Below, piece after piece: positions 33,196-44,540 of a stretch of DNA of 64,000 bases. Below the pieces are notes generated by a model. The model was not told where the DNA came from and searched no databases. It saw nothing but the letters and a program-made list of their open reading frames with translations. A program made the translations under genes and the position numbers. Origin of the DNA: Euphorbia lathyris (lineage: Eukaryota; Streptophyta; Magnoliopsida; Malpighiales; Euphorbiaceae). The stretch spans positions 88,721,001 to 88,785,000 of the forward strand of contig NC_088913.1 of the NCBI RefSeq assembly GCF_963576675.1, given 5' to 3'. Numbering within the stretch: position 1 is the first letter of the stretch; the number at the start of each line of letters is the position of its first letter.

Positions 33196-34539
33196 TGTAC
33201 ATTATGCCACGCGCTGCTTAATATACTACTGTCCTTGTATCTTCTATTGTTTAATATTTGACGCATACACTTGTTAATATCGATTAAATGTGGATAATAA
33301 TGAATTATTAATAGAAAAAAAATCCAAGAACATGCTCCAATTTCTTATTTATTTAATTTTCTATATTTTTGTAATTTATGTTTTAAAATGTTAAAGACAA
33401 TTGCTTCTCTTGTGCATTTTATCACGCGCGCTGCTTAATATACCATTGTCCTAGTAGTTTCTATTGTTTAATATTTGACGCATGCACTTATTAATATCGA
33501 TTAAATATGCATAATAATGAATTATTAATAAAAAACAAGAACATGATCCAATTTCTTATTTATTTAATTCCTTTGTATTTTTGTAATTTATCTTATATAA
33601 GAAAATATATTTTTAAAATATACGTTAGAACATATATTTTAACTTTTAAAACACGAACTATGAAGTTTAGAACGTACGGTATATTTTTTAGAACATACAT
33701 TATGTTTTTTTAGAACATGTGTTATGTTTTTTCGAACATGAGTTATAATATTATAGAACAAATGAAAAAACGATCCAGATATCTACTGATTTTTTAGAAC
33801 ATTATACTTAATTTTTGGAACACAAACTATAAACTTTAGAACATACGTTATGTTTTTTAGAACATGCGTTACGTTTTTTCGAACATGAGTTATAAATTAT
33901 ATTATAGAACAAACACGAACTATGAAGTTTAGAATGTACGACATATTTTTTAGGACATACGTTATGTTTTTTTAGAACATATGTTATGTTTTTTCGAACA
34001 TGAGTTATAAATTATATTATAGAACAAATGAAAAAATGATACAGATATCTACTGATTTTTTTAGAACATTATACTTAATTTTTGAAACACAAACTATAAA
34101 CTTTAGAACATACGTTATGTTTTTTAAAACATGTGTTACGTTTTTTCGAACTTGAGTTATAAATTATATTATAGAACAAATGCAATAATGACCGAGATAT
34201 TTACTGATTTTTTAAACATTATACTTAATTTTTAGAACACAAATTATAAAGTTTAGAACATATATAACATTATTTAGAACATCGTCCTTAACATTTTAAA
34301 ACATAAATTACAAAAAATATAGAGGAATTAAATAAATAAGAAATTAGAGCATGTTTTTGGATTTTTTGTTCTATTAATAATTCATTATTATGTATATTTC
34401 TTTTTTTCTATTAATAATTTATTATTATGCACATTTAATCGATATAATAAGTGTATGTGTCAAATATTAAACAATAGAAACTACATGTGCAGTGATATTA
34501 AGCAGCGTGCTCCATAAAAGATAAGGAAAACAATTGTCT

Positions 34540-34612
34540 TAGTGGTAAATAACATGGACTATAAGTGAACTGGTTAGGGTTTGAATCCTAGTAGTAGCAT
34601 TTTGTTTTTATT
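34540..34612 (+). repeat. inverted partner of the tRNA-like segment
   Basis: The plus strand reads TTAGTGGTAAATAACATGG and GGTTAGGGTTTGAATCC. It matches the arm at 33117-33195 in opposite orientation, so both arms of the foldback carry it. Confidence 0.45.
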
Positions 34613-35107
34613 AATTTTTATACTCAAAACGACGTAGTTTTGGGTGTTTTCACCATAAAGAAGTGTCCTAAAAAAATTTTCTCAAAAAAAAAAAAAATAT
34701 AATGTTCTAAAAAAATCAGTAAATATATGAACCATTTTTGCATTTGTTTTATAATATAATTTATAACTCATGTTCTAAATAACATAACATATGTTCTAAA
34801 AAATATAACATATGTTCTAAAGTTTATAGTTTGTGTTCTAAAAATTAAATATAATTTTCTAAAAAAATCAGTAGATATCTGGATTATTTTTGCATTTGTT
34901 CTATAATATAATTTATAACTCATGTTCGAAAAAATATAACGCATGTTCTAAAAACATAACATATGTTCTAAAAAATATGTCGTACGTTCTAAACTTCATA
35001 CTTAATGTTTTAAAAGTTAAAATATATATTCTAATGTATGTTTTAAAAAATATATTTTCTTATATAAATAAAATATTAATATGAAATTTTATTAAAATAT
35101 ATAATAT

Positions 35108-35361
35108 ATTTTTATTTAAAAAATATAGTATTGGATTTTTTTTAGCATCAGATGCACTTAATAATATATAAATAAAAGAATTGTATAATGAACAAACTAA
35201 AGCAAACGTATTTTTATTTAAAAAATGTAGTATTGAATTTTCTTTTTTAGAATCAGAGACACTTAATAATATATAAATGAAAAAATTATATGAATAAACT
35301 AAAGCAAGTGTATTTCTTATTTAAAAAATATAGTATTGGATTTTTTTTAGCATCAGAGACA

Positions 35362-35366
<5 letters not shown>
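35108..35366. repeat. three tandem copies of a roughly 100-bp AT-rich unit
   Basis: Each unit has ttatttaaaaaatatagtat followed by a T-run and agcatcagagacacttaata. The copies start near 35108, 35209 and 35310, then run into the TA microsatellite. Confidence 0.75.
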
Positions 35367-35418
<52 letters not shown>

Positions 35419-35423
35419 TATAT
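35367..35423. repeat. (TA)n microsatellite, left of foldback element
   Basis: This is an uninterrupted TA run followed by TAGATATATGA. A second TA run lies at 37468-37485, directly at the other end of the element between them. Confidence 0.95.
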
Positions 35424-35425
35424 GA

Positions 35426-37467
35426 GAGATCAGGTGTTACACATTTTTTATGATGTGACAAGGCTTATTGTGTGACAAAGACCAATTTTGTAATTAACCA
35501 AAAGGAGGTGGTAAATTTGTAAATAAAATGAAAGAGAAAATTGTTTTATTTTTTTCTTTAAATTGTATTTTCCCAACTTTTCCAATCTTGTTTTTCAAAA
35601 AAAAATTATACTGTTAGACTCGTCTTAATTTGACGGTCATTTTAAGATCCCAGAAGCTCGGGTAAAAAAATTTTCGGTGAATGGAATCCGGCGATCCGTT
35701 TTTTTGTGAGAAAAAAAATGTTCAGCAAATTCTCAAAAAAATTCAGAAAATGTAAAACATTATTCTGAGAAACTTTAATTCTTGACTAAAGATGAGATTC
35801 CTTATGGTTTAATCCGAAATCAACGGAATCCGACGGTTAGATAGACGTTTTTCGATAAAAAAACTCGAAAGTGTCCAGAAAATTCTCAAACAATTCCAGA
35901 AAATGTAAAACATTATTTGAAGAAACTTTTATTCTTGAGTTGAAGTAGGATTCCTTACGGCTTAGTCCCAATAAAACGTTTTCCTTAATTTTATCCATTT
36001 TACATCCTTCAATAATTTATTGGGTCAAAACCGTAAGAAATCCTGCTTCGGCCCAAGAATTAAAGTTTCTTAGAATAATATTTTATATTTTTTAGAATGC
36101 TTTGAGAATTTTCTTGTTACTTTTTTCTCACCAGAAAACGCCCACCCCGATTCCGTTCATCAGAATTTTTTTTTACTTGAACTTCAAGGATCTTAAAATG
36201 ACCATCTAATTTAGACGAGTCTAATAGCATAAAAAATTTTGAAAAACGAGGTTAGAAATGTCGAGAAAATGTATTTTAAAGAAAAGAAATAAAACATTTT
36301 TCTGTTGGAACAATATAAGTATTATGTTGGAACGAATGTTACACTGATTTGGAACAAATGGTACACTGATTTGAAAAAATGTAAGTATGACAAAAAAATA
36401 TGCCCAGAAAATTATCAAAAAATTTTAAAACATGTAAAACACTATTTTAAGAAACTTTAATTATTGGCTTAAAGCGAGCTTTCTTATATTTTTGACCCAA
36501 TAAATTGTTGAAGCGTGTAAAATGGATAAAATTAAGGAAAAAGTTTTATTGGGATTAAACCGTAAGAAATCCCGCTTCAACCCAAGAATTAAAATTTCTT
36601 AGAATAATATTTTACATTTTCTGGGCACTTTTTTCTCGCCGAAAAACTTCCACCCGGATTCCGCTCACCGGAAATTTTTTTACTTGAACTTCAAGGATCT
36701 TAAAATGACCGTCTAATTTAGACGAGTCTAATAGTATAAATTTTTTTTGAAAAACGAGGTTAGAAATGTCGGGAAAATGTATTTTAAAAAAAAATAAAAC
36801 ATTTTTCTGTTGGAACAATATAAGTACAATGTTGGAACAAATGGTACACTAATTTGGAACAAATGGTACACTGGTTTGGAACAATGTAAGTAGGACAAAA
36901 AACGTGCCCAGAAAATTATCAAAAAATTCCAAAACATTTAAAACATCATTTAAAGAAACTGTAATTCTTGGCTTAAAGTGAGATTCCTTACAGTTTTTAC
37001 CCAACAAATTGTTAAAGCATGTAAAATGGATAAAATTGAAAAAGTTTTATTCGAACTAAACCGTAAAAAATCCTGCTTCGACCCAAGAATTAAAGTTTCT
37101 TAGAATAATGTTGTACATTTTCTGGATTTGTTTGAGAATTTTCTGAGCACTTTTTTTCTTATCGGAAAACGTCCACCCGGATTCTGTTCACCGGAAATTT
37201 TTTTTACTTGAGCTTCAGGGATCTTAAAATAACCGTCTAATTTAGACGAGTCTAATAGTATAAAAATTTTCGAAAAACAATGTTAGAGATATCGGGAAAA
37301 TGTATTTTAAAGAAAATAAATAAAACAATTTTCTCTATATCCTATCTTTCATTTTATTTACAAATTTGCCACCTTGCTCTTTTTAATTATCATCAAAACT
37401 ACGTAGTTTTGTTATGTCACAAAATAAGTTATTTGTCACATCCTAACCCCTTGTCACACTGGATCTC
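35426..37467. mobile_element. MITE-like inverted-repeat element inserted in a TA microsatellite
   Basis: The ends are inverted: left GAGATCAGGTGTTACAC, right (reverse complement) GAGATCCAGTGTGACAA, both followed by a GATGTGACAA word and TATTNTGTGACA. Both outer flanks are TA repeats, as if the target was a TA microsatellite. The interior repeats the hairpin units of 31254-33060 in opposite order. There is no transposase, so it would be nonautonomous. Short ORFs at 36221-36937 are chance. Confidence 0.6.
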
Positions 37468-37621
37468 ATATATATATATATATTTCAGATTTACTCTAGA
37501 AAAACATAGCTAACATAGGTAATATCATTTATTTATTTATTCGGATCTAATAAATACTTCAGATTAATTAACAAGTAATTATTATAGCAGTTTTTTTTTT
37601 TTTTGAAATGAAATAATCATA

Positions 37622-39195
37622 TTACTCAAAGGATCGGTCATGCAAGATTACAGACTCGATAGAGTTCGGTGCATTAAAGCAAATAAAAGGATTAGCATTG
37701 GAATATGCACTCCTAGCTATAGTATGAGCTGCATTATTCGCTAATCGAGGACAAAAAAACACCCGAATATCAGGTCGAGTAGAGAGGATATCTTTGCATT
37801 CTTGGATAAGAACACCAAACTCCGTAATATCATCGCTGTTTCCGTTGATGCTGTTCACTACGGTTAGGGAGTCTGATTGGAGGTCTACGTTCATCATTTG
37901 GAGGTTGAGCAGCCATCGTAAGCCATTGATAAGGGCAGTTCCTTCCGCAAACTGAACCGACGGTGTTCCTGTTTGAAAGCCCGAGTAACAGCTTATGAAT
38001 TCACCATGGCTGTCCCGAACTACAGCACCCCAGCCGTGACACCCCTCCTCAGTGAATATCGACGCATCCACATTACAGGCAAAGCGACCAGCAGCAGGTT
38101 TCCGCCAGGTGATTGCTCGGGCAACTGGCTGCTGCGGAGAGATGGCGATATGCTGCTGCTGTTCCTTCCAGTTTCGCACAAATTGCATCCCCTGCTGTAC
38201 TGCCGGCTCAGGCGTTTGCAGCCTATCGTTCCAGAGTTTATCGTTACGCTGTCCCCATATAACCCATAGGACTGTAGCCACTTTTCCAAGCCAATTTGCT
38301 TCTGCGGTGCGGCATAGGTTCAGGATATAAGCTCCAAATTCAGCAGTATCATCTCTGGGTAGAATTAAACCTGCAGATTGCCAACAAGCTACAGCATATG
38401 GACATGAGATTAGTAAGTGCCATAAATGTTCAATGTCGCCTTCGCATATTGTGCAGGTCAGGGGGACATCAATTCGTCTTGAGTGCAGCTGTAGACGACT
38501 GGGGAGAAAATTCCTAACAGCCCGCCAAAGGAAAAAACGAATTTTGGGCGGAATGTGAAGTTGCCAAAGCTTTGTCCAGCCTTCATCCACAACCTGAACC
38601 CGCTGCTGAGATTCCAAAGCTCTGTAACCCGACTTCGATGAGTAGATGCCGTTTTTTGTGAAGTGCCAGATTAAACAATCTTCGGTATCTCGTCGCGGAA
38701 GGACCATGTTTTTGATGATAGCCGCCTCTTCCCTTATAAATAAGACCTCTACTAATCCTTCATTCCACCTTTTTTCTCCTGGCATAAAAAGGTCTGCCAC
38801 CTTCAACTCATTTAAATTAGTCTGAGAGTTTCTATGAGGGATAAACCCTTCATCCCTGCATAACCAGGGTGGCCTCCAAACTGATACAGAAAAACCATTA
38901 CCAATACGCCATCTCAGACCAAGGGAAAGAACCTTACGTGAAGACCAAATACCCCTCCAAACATAACTAGGATTATTGCCCAGTTTAGAGGTGAGAAAGC
39001 AATTCTGTGAAAAATATTTTGTTTTGAACATCCGGCTAACTAAAGTGTATGGTTTGTGAATGAAGTTCCACCCTTGCTTACCCAGTAAAATAAGTTAAAA
39101 GAGTGAAGGTCTCTGTAACCTAGGCCTCCACTACCTCGAGAATCACAAAGTCTGGACCAGGTTGCCCAGTGAATACCTTTGGCTTGGGATGCTTC
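37622..39195 (-). pseudogene. LINE 1 ORF2 C-terminus: reverse transcriptase tail, zf-RVT and RNase H
   Basis: The long open frame (469 residues from ATG 39031) has the RT-linked motif SYVWRGIWSSRKVLSLGLRW, then zf-RVT (WTKLWQLHIPPKIRFFLWRA, CTICEGDIEHLWHLLISC). An RNase H of the plant LINE type follows, with catalytic residues in CNVDAS, QFAEGTAL and LQSDSLT. Upstream of the ATG the same protein continues as GGLGYRDLHSFN with stops and a shift. The RT palm and endonuclease are absent because of 5' truncation. RNase H looks intact, but without RT the copy cannot move itself. Confidence 0.92.
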
Positions 39196-39434
39196 TAATT
39201 AACCTTCTTCGGCGGTATAGCTGGTACTACTCCGATTCAATTCCTTCGAAACCTGCAACTTCGTCACTTTCGTGTACCCATCGGACGGCAGCCCCGTCCT
39301 TCTTTAGTTTAGGAGATTTTTGAGTTGACGGATCGACCCCGGTTTGAAAACCTTCTTTCCCGGCCGGAAAAGGGCTTATACTGCTCGCCTTTGGTTTGGA
39401 CCAGGTTGTGGATGAAGTCTGGACCAGTTTGCCC
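39196..39434 (-). other. non-LINE segment joined to the 5' end of LINE 1
   Basis: This roughly 240-bp GC-richer stretch does not continue the LINE protein in any frame. Its outer 20 bp (39418-39437) nearly repeat LINE bases 39151-39170 (TCTGGACCAGNTTGCCCAG). I do not recognise its source. Its composition differs from the surrounding AT-rich DNA. It may be a cellular or organellar transcript captured by template switching, but that is inference. Confidence 0.5.
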
Positions 39435-39567
39435 AGTAATTATTATAGCAGTTAGTAACTAAATTATTCTCTTATTTAATGAGTAAGTAAATTTAATTAA
39501 TATGAGAGATTGATTCCCTTATTTGAAGTAACTAAATGTTATCCTATCTTTAGATTATCTTTAAACG

Positions 39568-40324
39568 GTTTATCTAACCTGTGCCTCATGGCACAGGTTT
39601 ATCTTTAATAATTAAGTATTAATTAGCCTTTTTCCGTTCTTTTTTAGCCCTAAGTATAGCGTAAATTACATCTATGGCCACTGAACTTTCTCATTTTCAC
39701 ATAATGACTACTCAACTTTATTTCTTTCCGGTATGACCATTGAACTTTACATTTTTTAACACCGGTGGCCACTTAACGCCTCAAATCGACCATTGGAGGC
39801 TAAAAAAAAATCCAAAGCCTTAATGATATTCTAAGGAATTTTAATTCTTGAAAATTTTCGTTTTGAGTTTATTTAGGTGTTGTTTGGTTAGGAGAGAGAA
39901 AAAGTGAATTTTAATAGAAAATGAATTTTTAGAGAGAGAAAATTTAATTATTTACTGCCAAAAAACCTAAATAATTAAAAATTCACTTTTTCTCTCTTAA
40001 CAAAATAACACCTAAATAAACTAAAAACGAAAATTTTTAAGAATTAAAATTCCTTAGAATATCATTAAGGCTTTGGATTTTTTTATTTTTAGCCTTTAAT
40101 GGTCGTTTTGAGACGTTAACTGACTACCGGTGTTAAAAAGTGTAAAGTTCAATGATCATACCGGAAAGAAATAAAGTTGAGTAGTCATAATGTAAAAATG
40201 AAAAAGTTCAGTGGCCATAGATGTAATTTACCCTATACTTAGTGTTAAAAAAAGGCAAAAAAAGCTAATTAATGCTTAATCATTAAAGGTAAACCTGTGC
40301 CTCATGGCACAGGTTAGATAAACC
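39568..40324. repeat. 757-bp near-perfect palindrome (foldback MITE)
   Basis: The left arm starts GGTTTATCTAACCTGTGCC and the right arm ends with its reverse complement. Pairing can be followed inwards for over 300 bp per arm, through the ggccactgaactt and accattgaacttta words. Each end also carries the small hairpin CCTGTGCC/GGCACAGG. Such inserts transcribe into long hairpins and are frequent sources of small RNAs in plants. No ORF is supported. Confidence 0.85.
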
Positions 40325-40643
40325 AAAATGAATGTTGATGATCTTACCTAAATTATAGAATCAGTCAATAGAATGCTAATTAATCTGAGAGAGATTTATT
40401 CTTTAATTTGACCAGTTATAACTAAATTGTCCCTATTAATATGTACCAAATTACTATATATTATCATTAAATAAAATAATAATGATATATATATATATAT
40501 AAAACTAAAAACTCGACAATAAATACTCATAATTGATTCTTTTTTTAATCTTTGTCAAATGATAAAAATTGATATTGTTCTTTCTCTTTATTTATTTAGC
40601 TGAGTTGCTTTTTCTTTTACTTATCTCTATTAAATGTGTAACA
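40325..40643. other. AT-rich flank upstream of small ORF
   Basis: There is no gene. A TA-rich stretch with ATATATATAAAAC at 40487-40505 could act as a TATA region for the following ORF. A diverged repeat of 40500-40550 is seen at 41262-41312. Confidence 0.4.
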
Positions 40644-40796
40644 ATGTCATCCGATTCCAATACTCCGTCAGAGTGTCCTCCTCTACCGTCATTGCCGAAG
40701 CAAAATCCAAATGTAATTTCAGAGAGAGTTATCGTTATAACTAATGTACTGGAGCAAAACAACGCTACAAGAGGTAAATATGATTTCTGTATTTAG
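40644..40796 (+). CDS. small hypothetical protein or first exon (paralogue 1)
   Basis: ATG 40644 gives a 50-residue protein starting MSSDSNTPSECPPLPSLPKQ, Ser/Pro-rich with one Cys in the first part. It resembles the start of the ORF at 45844 (MSLNSNSSSQCLPLLPLRQK) in both sequence and spacing, and both have a VI-rich segment further on. Near its end AAGAG is followed by GTAAATATG, a fair 5' splice site, so this may be exon 1 with the rest lost or diverged. A longer reading upstream would need a TTG start and is not used. I do not recognise a family. It could be a host gene relic or part of an unrecognised transposon. Confidence 0.4.
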   Translation: MSSDSNTPSECPPLPSLPKQNPNVISERVIVITNVLEQNNATRGKYDFCI

Positions 40797-42374
40797 ATCT
40801 ATAGTTACAGTAATGATAATTTTGATATAATTCAATGTTAAATTATGATTCAAAAACTCTAAAATGAAGGTTTGTTTTAACTAACTAGTGGGTTCTAGAT
40901 TATCCAAATATATGTGTGATATCTAGGTATAGTTATATGGATTATTATACCTAGCCACCATTTCCCACCCCTACCCCGTAAAAAGACGAAATTACCCTTT
41001 CAACAAATTCACTCATCTTCTCAAATTTTCAAATCCTCTCAAAAACACAAAAACACAAAACTCTCTAAAATCTAATCCGAACTAATTTGGTAAAGAAAAA
41101 ACATGGGAAATGACTAATGATGGCTAATTTTGTTCAAATATATGTTTTATTTACGATTGTTGTAAGTAAAATTGAATGATTTTTTAAAAATCAAAATTTC
41201 GGTGTCGGGCATGTGAAGAAAAACTCAACTAAGTAAGCATATAAATCACATTGCAACATTATAGAACTAAAAACACGATAATAAATTCTCATAAATACAT
41301 TATTTTTTGGGTAAGTAATTTATTAGTTTGTGCATATTACACTATCTTCGTTTTCAGAAACATTTTTTTTGAAAGATCGTTTTTAGAAACATAACATTTT
41401 GAGTGTTTACAAAACTAACTACTTAGTTCATTTATCCATAAATTTTATATAAAATGACAACTTTACTCTTTTAAGTTTTATATAAATTTATTTATTATAT
41501 TAATTTAGGAATGAAAGGTAATATTAGTAGTAGAATTATATTATTTTAATGTGTTTTAATTAAAAATAAATGATCAATTTTATAATAATTTAGTATTTTT
41601 ATTTAAATATATACTTTCATATAATATCTATTTTACTTTACGTGGTAATTGTTATATATGCACAATTGAGTTTCTAAATTATTAATTAATAATCGATTAA
41701 ATAAACAAAAGTTAAATAGTCATTAATGTTTTTTTTTTTGCAAAATCAGTAAATAAAATTTATGAAATAATTACTTTTTTTATGAAATTTATGAAATAAT
41801 TACTAATTAATTATAATATATACTAATTTTTATTAAAAAATACATATTTTTTAATCTAATTGCTTAGTTCAAGGCTTATCATACACCCTTTCAGGTGGAA
41901 CCTCTTTCAATTAATTTTTTTTTATGTACACTAAGACATTGTTTGATAACCCACTGAATAATTTAAATTAAAATATTAAACACTTATTTAATTTAAGTGC
42001 GTTTGATAACAGTTATTTCTCCATTACTTAGATTAATAAATTAACTTAATATTTTAAGTTAAACATTATCAACTAATATTTTGATATCATTTAATATTTT
42101 CATCACTTATAATATTCAACACTTAAAATTTAATGCTTATTTTTTCAGCACTTAATTTTCAGTTTTATCAAATAGCACCTAGAACTCAAACTCGAGATAT
42201 CTAACTTAAAAGATTTGAGGTCTTTTACCATTCAATTCAATATTAATTGGGTTATTAAAAAGTAACTAAATACTATAATATTATTGATTATCTTAATATT
42301 TGATTTATCTTTTAAAAATATATCGAACACTGTGAAACCCTAAACTAATTTATGGTGGATAGGTAAATTTATTA
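40797..42374. other. AT-rich intergenic DNA, no gene seen
   Basis: No ORF or RNA gene is supported. A probable hAT-like MITE occupies about 41935-42180. A C-rich leader-like stretch lies at 40955-41075. Confidence 0.5.
41935..42180. repeat. small MITE-like element
   Basis: The ends are imperfect inverted repeats, AGACATTGTTTGATA and (reverse complement) AGGTGCTATTTGATA, around an AT-rich core with repeated aatattttaa and cacttaatt words. No clear target duplication could be read. Confidence 0.45.
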
Positions 42375-42516
42375 TTTTATTTAGGCCTAATGCTTCCACA
42401 ACCCCCTTAACTTGTCCAAATTGATCATTTTACCCCTCAAACTTATCGAATATCCATTTACCCCCTTTTTTTTTGGTAGAAACAGGAAAGAAAACAAACC
42501 AACACCGAGACAAAAG

Positions 42517-43002
42517 CTAACCTGGGATCAGCCTATGAAATCTAACCCCAACTCTGTCCTCTAAAAGGAGAGAAGAAAGATAGATAGGAGGATCATAAAG
42601 GGTGGAAACACCTAACATCTCCTCGTGCCCAGCTGCCGCCAAGCGATCCGCAATTCAGTTTTGTTCTCTGTAGATGTGGCTGAATTCTAAGGACTCAAAG
42701 GAGGAGCCAAGACTTCTTATTGCTTTGATAAGGTTCTGGCTACTAAGACAAAAAGCATGATTATTAGAGATCATACTAATAGCCTCCATATTATCAGACT
42801 CCACATCAAGCCTTTTAATACCCAGATTTCTAGCAAGCTTGACTCTAGAAAGAATACCCCAAAGTTCCGCTGAAAAGGATGCGCCCAAACCCAGGTTATG
42901 GGTGAATCCAGACAACCAGACACCTCCCGCGTCCCTGAGCACGCCTCCAGCCGCGATCTTACCATTGTTGAGATAGGATCCATTCGTGTTTAACTTAACC
43001 AC
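42517..43002 (-). pseudogene. LINE 2 RNase H domain
   Basis: The reading VKLNTNGSYLNNGKIAAGGV begins the RNase H. The first catalytic Asp (usually NTDGS) is Asn here, so it should be inactive. The other sites are present (FSAELWG, VESDNMEA). A TGA at 42655 in REQN-stop replaces a Cys codon, and the frame then continues (IADRLAAAGHEEM) to a natural TAG at 42517. It is one frameshift away from the upstream reading. Confidence 0.85.
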
Positions 43003-44540
43003 CCCATTCTTCGGCCTACACCACCCAACGAGTTGAACCTCTTTATTTTGGGTAGAATTGGCAAGGGGTCCCCTTTGAAGCTCCCCGTAATGGTAAGGAG
43101 CTTTTTAGAGAAGAACTCGGGTAAGTTCTGAATAAAAACAGTCTTCTCACCAAAGATCTCCTCGTTTTTCCACTTCCAAAGGTGGTGGCAGATAATAGCA
43201 AATAAAATGTCTCCCTGCTCCATGCTATCCATTAACCTATCTTTAACCCCATTGAAGAACCCGTCATTCTCAGGGTAGGCAAAGAAGGAGGGGAGAATGT
43301 GGTGTGGAAGAACTTTCTGCCAAACCTCCTTACTCTTAGGGAAGTCCCTAAGGGCATGACACAAAGATTCAACTTGGCCTCTGCATCTACTGCAAGCATC
43401 TGAATCCGCCAAGTGACGTCTATGTCTATTCGAATTAGTCAGCAACCTGTCCTTGACTCCAAACCACAGGAAGCTCCTCATTCGGTAAAGGATTTTTAGA
43501 GCCCAAATGGATTTCCAAGTGTCCGAAAGAGGGTCGGATCTGTCAAGAGTAAAAGCTTCAAAGGCAGACTTGCAAGAGTAAGCTCTATTTTTTGTCAAGG
43601 CCCAGCAATGCCTATCATTGTCCTCCTCAAGGTTACTAATCTTCACTCTGTGGAGAGAATCAAGGCTCAAGAAGGAATCAAACATAGACCAAATCCAGTC
43701 CCCATCAGAGTCCACCACATCGGCAATCCTCCAGTTGCGGAAATTGCTAGGCGGGGGAGAGCAGCAAACCTCTATAAGAGGTTTATCTCCGATCCAGGTG
43801 TCATACCAGAAGCTTATGGACTTACCATTACCCACCTCCAAGCTTACCCCCGTGCAGAACTCAGCAAAAACAGCACTGAGCCCTTTCCAAAGGAAAGAAC
43901 AATTGCCAATCCTCTCTTTAGGGCCCCCAAAGATTTTATCCTTTCGATACTTGCCACAAAGCAATCGAACCCAAAGAGAAGAAGGGTTCTGCCACATTCT
44001 CCAGAAGAGCTTCATCAACAAGACCTTATTGTTATCTTTAGCTTGTCTGATGCCAAGACCCCCCCTGCTTTTAGGCTGGCAGACCTCCTTCCAAGGGACT
44101 AGGTGAATCTTCCTACCCTCTCCAAACTCACCCCAAAGAAAACTCCGATTGATTTTATCAAGCTCATTGAGAACCGGCTTAGGAAACTTACATGCTTGCA
44201 TGATATGATTGGGAGCTGCGCAGTTGACAGACTGAATTAAGGTTAGACGGCCAGCTAAGAAAAGAGAATTGGCCTTCCAACTAGCACACAACCCATTAGT
44301 TTTGTCAAGAGTCTCCCTAAAGGAGGCTTTGGAAACTCTATCACTATGAAGGGGGGTCCCAAGATACTTTCCCAAGGATTGGGTAAGAGGGATACCCGAA
44401 AGATTGCTAAGCTTATTACAGAGGCTTCTATCCATGATCTTAGAGCAAAACATCCGAGACTTGTGGACATTGATCTTCTGGCCAGAAGCAACGCAAAAGC
44501 ACTCCAGGATATTCATGACCACCTCAATTTGCTCCTCATT
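42990..44540 (-). pseudogene. LINE 2 ORF2: RT thumb and zf-RVT
   Basis: The 510-residue frame begins in the RT (CFCVASGQKINVHKSRMFCS, GKYLGTPLHSDRVSK, LFLAGRLTLIQSVNCA) and passes RGGLGIRQAKDNNKVLLMKL. It ends with zf-RVT (WALKILYRMRSFLWFGVKDR, CSRCRGQVESLCHALRDF). The palm with its catalytic aspartates is missing because of 5' truncation. It is unusually well preserved over 1.5 kb. It shifts frame into the RNase H near 42990. Confidence 0.9.

Larger units (their letters stand above)
33061..35104. repeat. AT-rich foldback core with repeated 'ttctaaaaaacataac' units
   Basis: Units with agaacatacgttatgttttt recur in plus orientation at 33600-34300 and in the reverse orientation at 34700-35050, so the block folds back on itself. 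Two arms (near 33110-33200 minus and 34540-34610 plus) carry a tRNA-like stretch. The repeats are diverged from each other. No gene is supported. Confidence 0.6.
37591..39434 (-). mobile_element. LINE 1: 5'-truncated L1-type element with chimeric 5' end
   Basis: It is flanked by a perfect 17-bp target duplication AGTAATTATTATAGCAG at 37574-37590 and 39435-39451. A poly-A tail (T-run 37591-37604) is at the 3' end. LINE sequence extends from there to about 39195. The remaining roughly 240 bp before the upstream duplication are not recognisable LINE pol. Both parts lie between one pair of duplications, so they entered together. Confidence 0.9.
42466..44540 (-). mobile_element. LINE 2: 5'-truncated L1-type element
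   Basis: The poly-A tail is the T-run at 42466-42474. The body extends to about 44540, inside the RT. The surrounding DNA on both sides is the inverted-repeat unit of the Mutator-type MITE (taccccctTaactcc), so the LINE inserted after it. A target duplication around ATTTACCCCCTT is likely but has diverged. Confidence 0.85.

Noticed and set aside
39196..39434. Mitochondrial or plastid DNA insertion
   Set aside because: Composition is suggestive, but I could not identify any organellar gene in either strand, so the origin is left open.
40569..40643. N-terminal hydrophobic extension (signal peptide) of the small ORF
   Set aside because: It would require initiation at TTG. The ATG at 40644 aligns with the ATG of the paralogue at 45844.
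43608..44106. Two long plus-strand ORFs of over 160 codons
   Set aside because: They are antisense to LINE 2 ORF2, which has clear RT and zf-RVT motifs.
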